This document shows positions 5,112 through 7,252 of a stretch of 7,252 nt of DNA, one piece after another; within the stretch, counting starts at the first letter, position 1; each line of letters opens with the position of its first letter. This DNA is from CAZTVF01 sp964616985. GTDB lineage: Bacteria; Planctomycetota; Phycisphaerae; SM23-33. The position numbers were made by a program, and so were the translations under genes. The notes beneath the pieces were generated by a model. It saw nothing but the letters and a program-made list of their open reading frames with translations. It did no database searches and was not told the origin of the DNA. Location of the stretch: the NCBI GenBank assembly GCA_964616985.1, contig CAZTVF010000180.1:1-7252 (forward strand). The letters run 5' to 3'.

Positions 5112-5118
5112 TCTGGCC
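5089..5118 (+). promoter_or_regulatory. Hairpin overlapping the riboswitch P4/P1 strands, possible expression platform
   Basis: GGCCA (5089-5093) pairs with TGGCC (5114-5118), and after a 1x1 mismatch GGCGGC (5095-5100) pairs with GCCGCT (5107-5112, one G-U pair), loop TCGATT. It uses bases needed for P4 and for the 3' strand of P1, so it and the SAM-bound aptamer exclude each other. No T-run follows, which argues against it being a terminator by itself. Confidence 0.5.
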
Positions 5119-5195
5119 GACCTGGGACCGATGCGGCCCGACAACTGGGCAAGTCCGATTTCCATGGTGGAAGTCACCCGCCTGTCGGCGTCCCG

Positions 5196-5295
5196 NNNNN
5201 NNNNNNNNNNNNNNNNNNNNNNNNNNNNNNNNNNNNNNNNNNNNNNNNNNNNNNNNNNNNNNNNNNNNNNNNNNNNNNNNNNNNNNNNNNNNNNN
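5196..5295. other. Assembly gap of exactly 100 N
   Basis: This placeholder interrupts the 5' end of metY. Compared with usual MetY proteins of about 430 residues, some 150 codons are missing, so the real gap should be nearer 450-500 nt than 100. The apparent open frame running through it from ATG 5131 is an accident of the placeholder length. Confidence 0.95.
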
Positions 5296-6120
5296 CCCAA
5301 GAACGACGTGCCGGACTTCCGCGCGGTCGCCGACGCCGCCCACAAGCAGGGCCTGCCCGTGATCGTAGACAACACAGTAACCCCGCCGCCGTTGCTGCGG
5401 CCGATCGAGCACGGCGCCGACATCGTCGTGTACTCGACCACCAAGTTCCTGGGCGGCCACGGCGTGCACATCGGCGGGGCGATCGTCGACAGCGGCAAGT
5501 TCCAATGGGCCGACAACCCCAAGAAGTGGCCCGAATTCACGGAGCCTGACCCCGCTTACCATGGCGTGGTGTTCACTGAGGCGCTCAAGCCTATCGGCAA
5601 CATCGCCTACATCATTCATATCCGCACGCACTGGCTGAGGGACACGGGCGGATGCCAGAGCCCCTTCGGGTCGTTCCTGACGCTGTTGGGCATCGAGACG
5701 CTGCACCTGCGCCTCCAGCGGCACAGCGAGAACGCGCTGGCTGCGGCCCAGTGGCTCCAGAAGCACCCGGCCGTGGCGTGGGTAAACTACCCGGGACTGC
5801 CGAGCCATTCGCATTACAGCAATGCCAAGAAGTTCCTCCCCAACGGGCAAGGCGCGATCGTGGGCTTCGGCATCAAGGGCGGCGCCCCGGCTGCCATCAA
5901 GTTCATCAACAACGTCAAGCTGGCCAGCCATCTGGCCAACATCGGCGATGCCAAGACGCTGGTGATCCACCCGGCTTCCACGACGCACTCGCAGTTGACC
6001 GAGGAGGAGTTGGCCCAAACGGGCGTGACGCGTGATTTCGTGCGTCTGTCCATCGGCATCGAGGATATTCAGGACATCCTGGCCGACCTGGATCAGGCGT
6101 TGAAGGCATCGCAGACGTAG
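5296..6120 (+). CDS. metY: O-acetylhomoserine sulfhydrylase (aminocarboxypropyltransferase), N-terminus missing
   Basis: The 274 readable residues are the C-terminal two thirds of a MetY-type enzyme of the Cys/Met-metabolism PLP family, which joins O-acetylhomoserine and sulfide to give homocysteine. Visible landmarks, numbered from the first codon after the gap, are VIVDNT (22-27), the PLP lysine K50 in VYSTTKFLGGHG, PDPAYHGVVF (85-93), LRDTGGCQSPF (114-124), LLGIETLHLRLQRHSENA (130-147) and KTLVIHPASTTHSQL (220-234), the last being characteristic of MetY rather than MetB or MetC. DNTVTPPPLLRP shows valine where most members have phenylalanine. It ends at TAG 6118-6120. The SAM riboswitch in its leader supports a role in methionine synthesis. 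O-succinylhomoserine as substrate (MetZ) is less likely given the long YHG-containing insert. Confidence 0.92.
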   Translation, partial: PKNDVPDFRAVADAAHKQGLPVIVDNTVTPPPLLRPIEHGADIVVYSTTKFLGGHGVHIGGAIVDSGKFQWADNPKKWPEFTEPDPAYHGVVFTEALKPIGNIAYIIHIRTHWLRDTGGCQSPFGSFLTLLGIETLHLRLQRHSENALAAAQWLQKHPAVAWVNYPGLPSHSHYSNAKKFLPNGQGAIVGFGIKGGAPAAIKFINNVKLASHLANIGDAKTLVIHPASTTHSQLTEEELAQTGVTRDFVRLSIGIEDIQDILADLDQALKASQT

Positions 6121-6222
6121 GCGGCAACGAAGAGTTTCATGCATTCTGGCATCCATGACGTGATTGCGACCAGCCCCGCCGGGCAGACACCTTCCTCGGC
6201 GGGGCTGCTGGTCGTTGCCGCC
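6120..6222 (+). terminator. Strong nested inverted repeats at the end of metY
   Basis: An inner hairpin pairs CGACCAG (6167-6173) and CCCCGCCG (6174-6181) with CGGCGGGG (6197-6204) and CTGGTCG (6208-6214), with a 3-nt bulge. An outer perfect 11-bp pair joins GGCGGCAACGA (6120-6130), beginning at the last base of the metY stop, with TCGTTGCCGCC (6212-6222). Both use 6212-6214, so they partly compete. No T-run follows. Likely a 3'-end stabiliser or factor-dependent terminator, though a switching role cannot be excluded. Confidence 0.5.
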
Positions 6223-6276
6223 CAGGCGTTGCGTCACAGGCGATCCTCGCGTAGCAGTTTCTCGTGGCGGTGTTCC

Positions 6277-6307
6277 TGTCATTGTCTGTCGTCGAGTGTC
6301 AATGACA
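6277..6307. repeat. 8-bp inverted repeat upstream of the orphan ORF
   Basis: TGTCATTG (6277-6284) and CAATGACA (6300-6307) are exact reverse complements with a 15-nt spacer. The right arm also forms a smaller hairpin, GTGTC-AAT-GACAC (6296-6308). It may be an operator or RNA hairpin; no clear -35/-10 pair is seen beside it. Confidence 0.4.
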
Positions 6308-6369
6308 CCCGCGGCTGGTCGTGTGGCCAGCCCGATCCGCACGGAACACTCTGCCAAGGAACAGACCGC

Positions 6370-6594
6370 ATGAACGCTGATTACTTCTTCATCCACGAAG
6401 CTCGAAACGTGTTGCTCGCCCACTTGGTCAGCCCTAGACTGGCGGCGTCTCAGTTCAGCCGGCCGGGCAGCATCGCGCTGTCCTCCCCGGACGACCTACA
6501 GGAATTAGCAAACCGCAGGAGGAAGCTCCTGCAGGTTTCTGGACTGCCGCTTGACAGGCGGCGGGCCGAACAAGCGGAGCCGGTCCCCGCATGA
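6370..6594 (+). CDS. Small hypothetical protein, 74 residues
   Basis: The ATG at 6370 has AAGGA (6356-6360) 9 nt upstream and opens a 74-residue frame starting MNADYFFIHEARNVLLAHLV, with a charged helical stretch DDLQELANRRRKLLQ at about 41-55 and a C-terminus rich in Arg, Glu and Pro. I do not recognise it. There is no signal peptide, membrane span or metal-binding motif. It ends 25 nt before the cystathionine gamma-synthase/lyase gene on the same strand, so it could be the first gene of that unit. A hairpin, GCAGGAG/CTCCTGC (6515-6532), lies inside it. If it is not translated, the whole stretch 6121-6619 is a 500-nt structured leader. Confidence 0.45.
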   Translation: MNADYFFIHEARNVLLAHLVSPRLAASQFSRPGSIALSSPDDLQELANRRRKLLQVSGLPLDRRRAEQAEPVPA

Positions 6595-6619
6595 TCGTGA
6601 CCGGCGAAGGAGCGACGGC

Positions 6620-7252
6620 ATGCGGTTCTCCACCAAGGCGATTCGCACCGGCCAGCAGTCGGATCCGGCCAGCGGGTCGATCATTGTGCCGGTCTACCAG
6701 ACGGTCAATTTCGTGTTCGACGACATTGGACGGCCGCACAACTACGAGTACTCGCGAAGCGCCAACCCCACGCGCACGGCGTTTGAGCAATGCCTGGCCT
6801 CCCTGGAGGAGGCGAAATTCGGTCTGGCCTTTGCCTCAGGCATGGCCGCGGTGGATGCCGTCCTGTCGCTCCTTCGTCCGGGCGATCACGTCGTCTCGGC
6901 TGAGCACGTGTACGGCGGGACGTACCGGCTGTTCGAGCAGGTTTGCATCCCCCGCGGGATCACCTTCACCTACGTGGACGGCTGGCGGAGCGAGGCGTTT
7001 GCCCGGGCCATCCAGGCCAACACCAAACTCGTCTGGATCGAGACGCCGGCCAATCCTCTGCTGCAGCTAGTCGACGTGCGAGCCGTGGCGGAGATTGCCC
7101 ATGAACACGGCGCCAAGCTGGTGGCCGACAACACGTTCTCGTCGCCATACTTCCAGCGGCCGCTGACACAAGGCGCCGACATCGTGCTCCACAGCACCAC
7201 CAAGTACATCAGCGGCCATAGCGACGTGATCGGCGGGGCCGCGCTGACCAAC
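6620..7252 (+). CDS. Cystathionine gamma-synthase/gamma-lyase family PLP enzyme, 5' part (runs off the window)
   Basis: The 211 readable residues begin MRFSTKAIRTGQQSDPASGS and continue to the window edge without a stop; full members are about 380-400 residues. Family landmarks: VPVYQT (23-28), YEYSRSANPTR (42-52), FASGMAAVDAVLSLL (71-85), EHVYGGTYRLFEQ (95-107), ETPANPLLQLVD (141-152), VADNTFSSPYFQRPL (168-182), and the PLP lysine K195 in LHSTTKYISGHSDVIGG. The enzyme works on cystathionine chemistry in the cytosol, either making it from an O-acylhomoserine and cysteine (MetB) or cleaving it to cysteine (gamma-lyase). The residues that best separate these lie in the missing C-terminal half. 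AAGGAG (6607-6612), 7 nt upstream, fixes the start. It is 500 nt downstream of metY. Confidence 0.92.
   Translation, partial: MRFSTKAIRTGQQSDPASGSIIVPVYQTVNFVFDDIGRPHNYEYSRSANPTRTAFEQCLASLEEAKFGLAFASGMAAVDAVLSLLRPGDHVVSAEHVYGGTYRLFEQVCIPRGITFTYVDGWRSEAFARAIQANTKLVWIETPANPLLQLVDVRAVAEIAHEHGAKLVADNTFSSPYFQRPLTQGADIVLHSTTKYISGHSDVIGGAALTN

Larger units (their letters stand above)
4921..5195 (+). other. Non-coding leader between cysK and metY
   Basis: This 275-nt stretch holds the SAM riboswitch (4996-5111) and a competing hairpin (5089-5118). Open frames crossing it translate the riboswitch core and lack ribosome-binding sites; an AAAGGAG at 4936-4942 has no start codon at proper spacing. The 77 nt from 5119 to the gap do not encode a MetY N-terminus, so the metY start must lie inside the gap. 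I see no good promoter or terminator between the cysK stop and the riboswitch, so transcription may continue from cysK. Confidence 0.7.

Noticed and set aside
5131..5195. ATG at 5131 as the metY start
   Set aside because: The 21 residues before the gap do not resemble a MetY N-terminus, there is no ribosome-binding site, and the in-frame continuity depends on an arbitrary 100-N spacer.
5062..6423. Antisense open frame of 453 codons across metY and gap 2
   Set aside because: It crosses placeholder Ns, lies opposite clear metY coding sequence and has arginine-rich, family-free translation.

Overview
The window is about 7.25 kb of GC-rich bacterial DNA from a draft or metagenome scaffold: two runs of exactly 100 N (1601-1700 and 5196-5295) look like fixed-size gap placeholders, so the true distance across each is unknown. 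Codon use, strong AAGGAG ribosome-binding sites, a DUF3034-type outer-membrane protein and the mix of families suggest a Gram-negative bacterium. A planctomycete (Phycisphaerae-like) is my best guess, but that is inference, not proof.

Layout. (1) 1-1188, rightward: the 3' end of a protein with a CBM48/AMPK-type glycogen-binding fold, then a RidA-family enamine/imine deaminase, then (ATGA overlap) a stand-alone pair of CBS domains resembling the regulatory tail of bacterial cystathionine beta-synthase. (2) 1189-1854: a hairpin-rich leader, the first 54 residues of an ACT-domain protein running into gap 1, and an unidentified coding-like fragment after the gap that ends at or around a strong hairpin. 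(3) 1881-2330, leftward: an Rrf2-family regulator with three cysteines placed as in Fe-S-binding members. (4) 2331-2774: an AT-richer divergent intergenic region holding a perfect 16-bp palindrome that overlaps the -35 box of a good promoter, followed by a leader of about 240 nt with an imperfect direct repeat and hairpins. (5) 2775-4920, rightward: DUF3034 outer-membrane protein, a 30-36-residue single-span membrane microprotein, and cysteine synthase (cysK). (6) 4921-6120: a SAM-I-type (S-box) riboswitch, gap 2, and most of O-acetylhomoserine sulfhydrylase (metY). (7) 6121-7252: a strong hairpin structure, a small orphan ORF, and the 5' part of a cystathionine gamma-synthase/lyase that runs off the window.

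The theme is sulfur amino-acid metabolism. CysK makes cysteine from sulfide and O-acetylserine, MetY makes homocysteine from sulfide and O-acetylhomoserine, and the Cys/Met-metabolism PLP enzyme at the end connects cysteine and homocysteine through cystathionine. RidA plausibly removes the 2-aminoacrylate that such PLP enzymes release. Control is visible at several levels: a SAM riboswitch ahead of metY, an Rrf2 regulator beside a palindromic operator candidate, and ligand-sensing CBS and ACT modules. I see no mobile element, CRISPR array, tRNA or rRNA.
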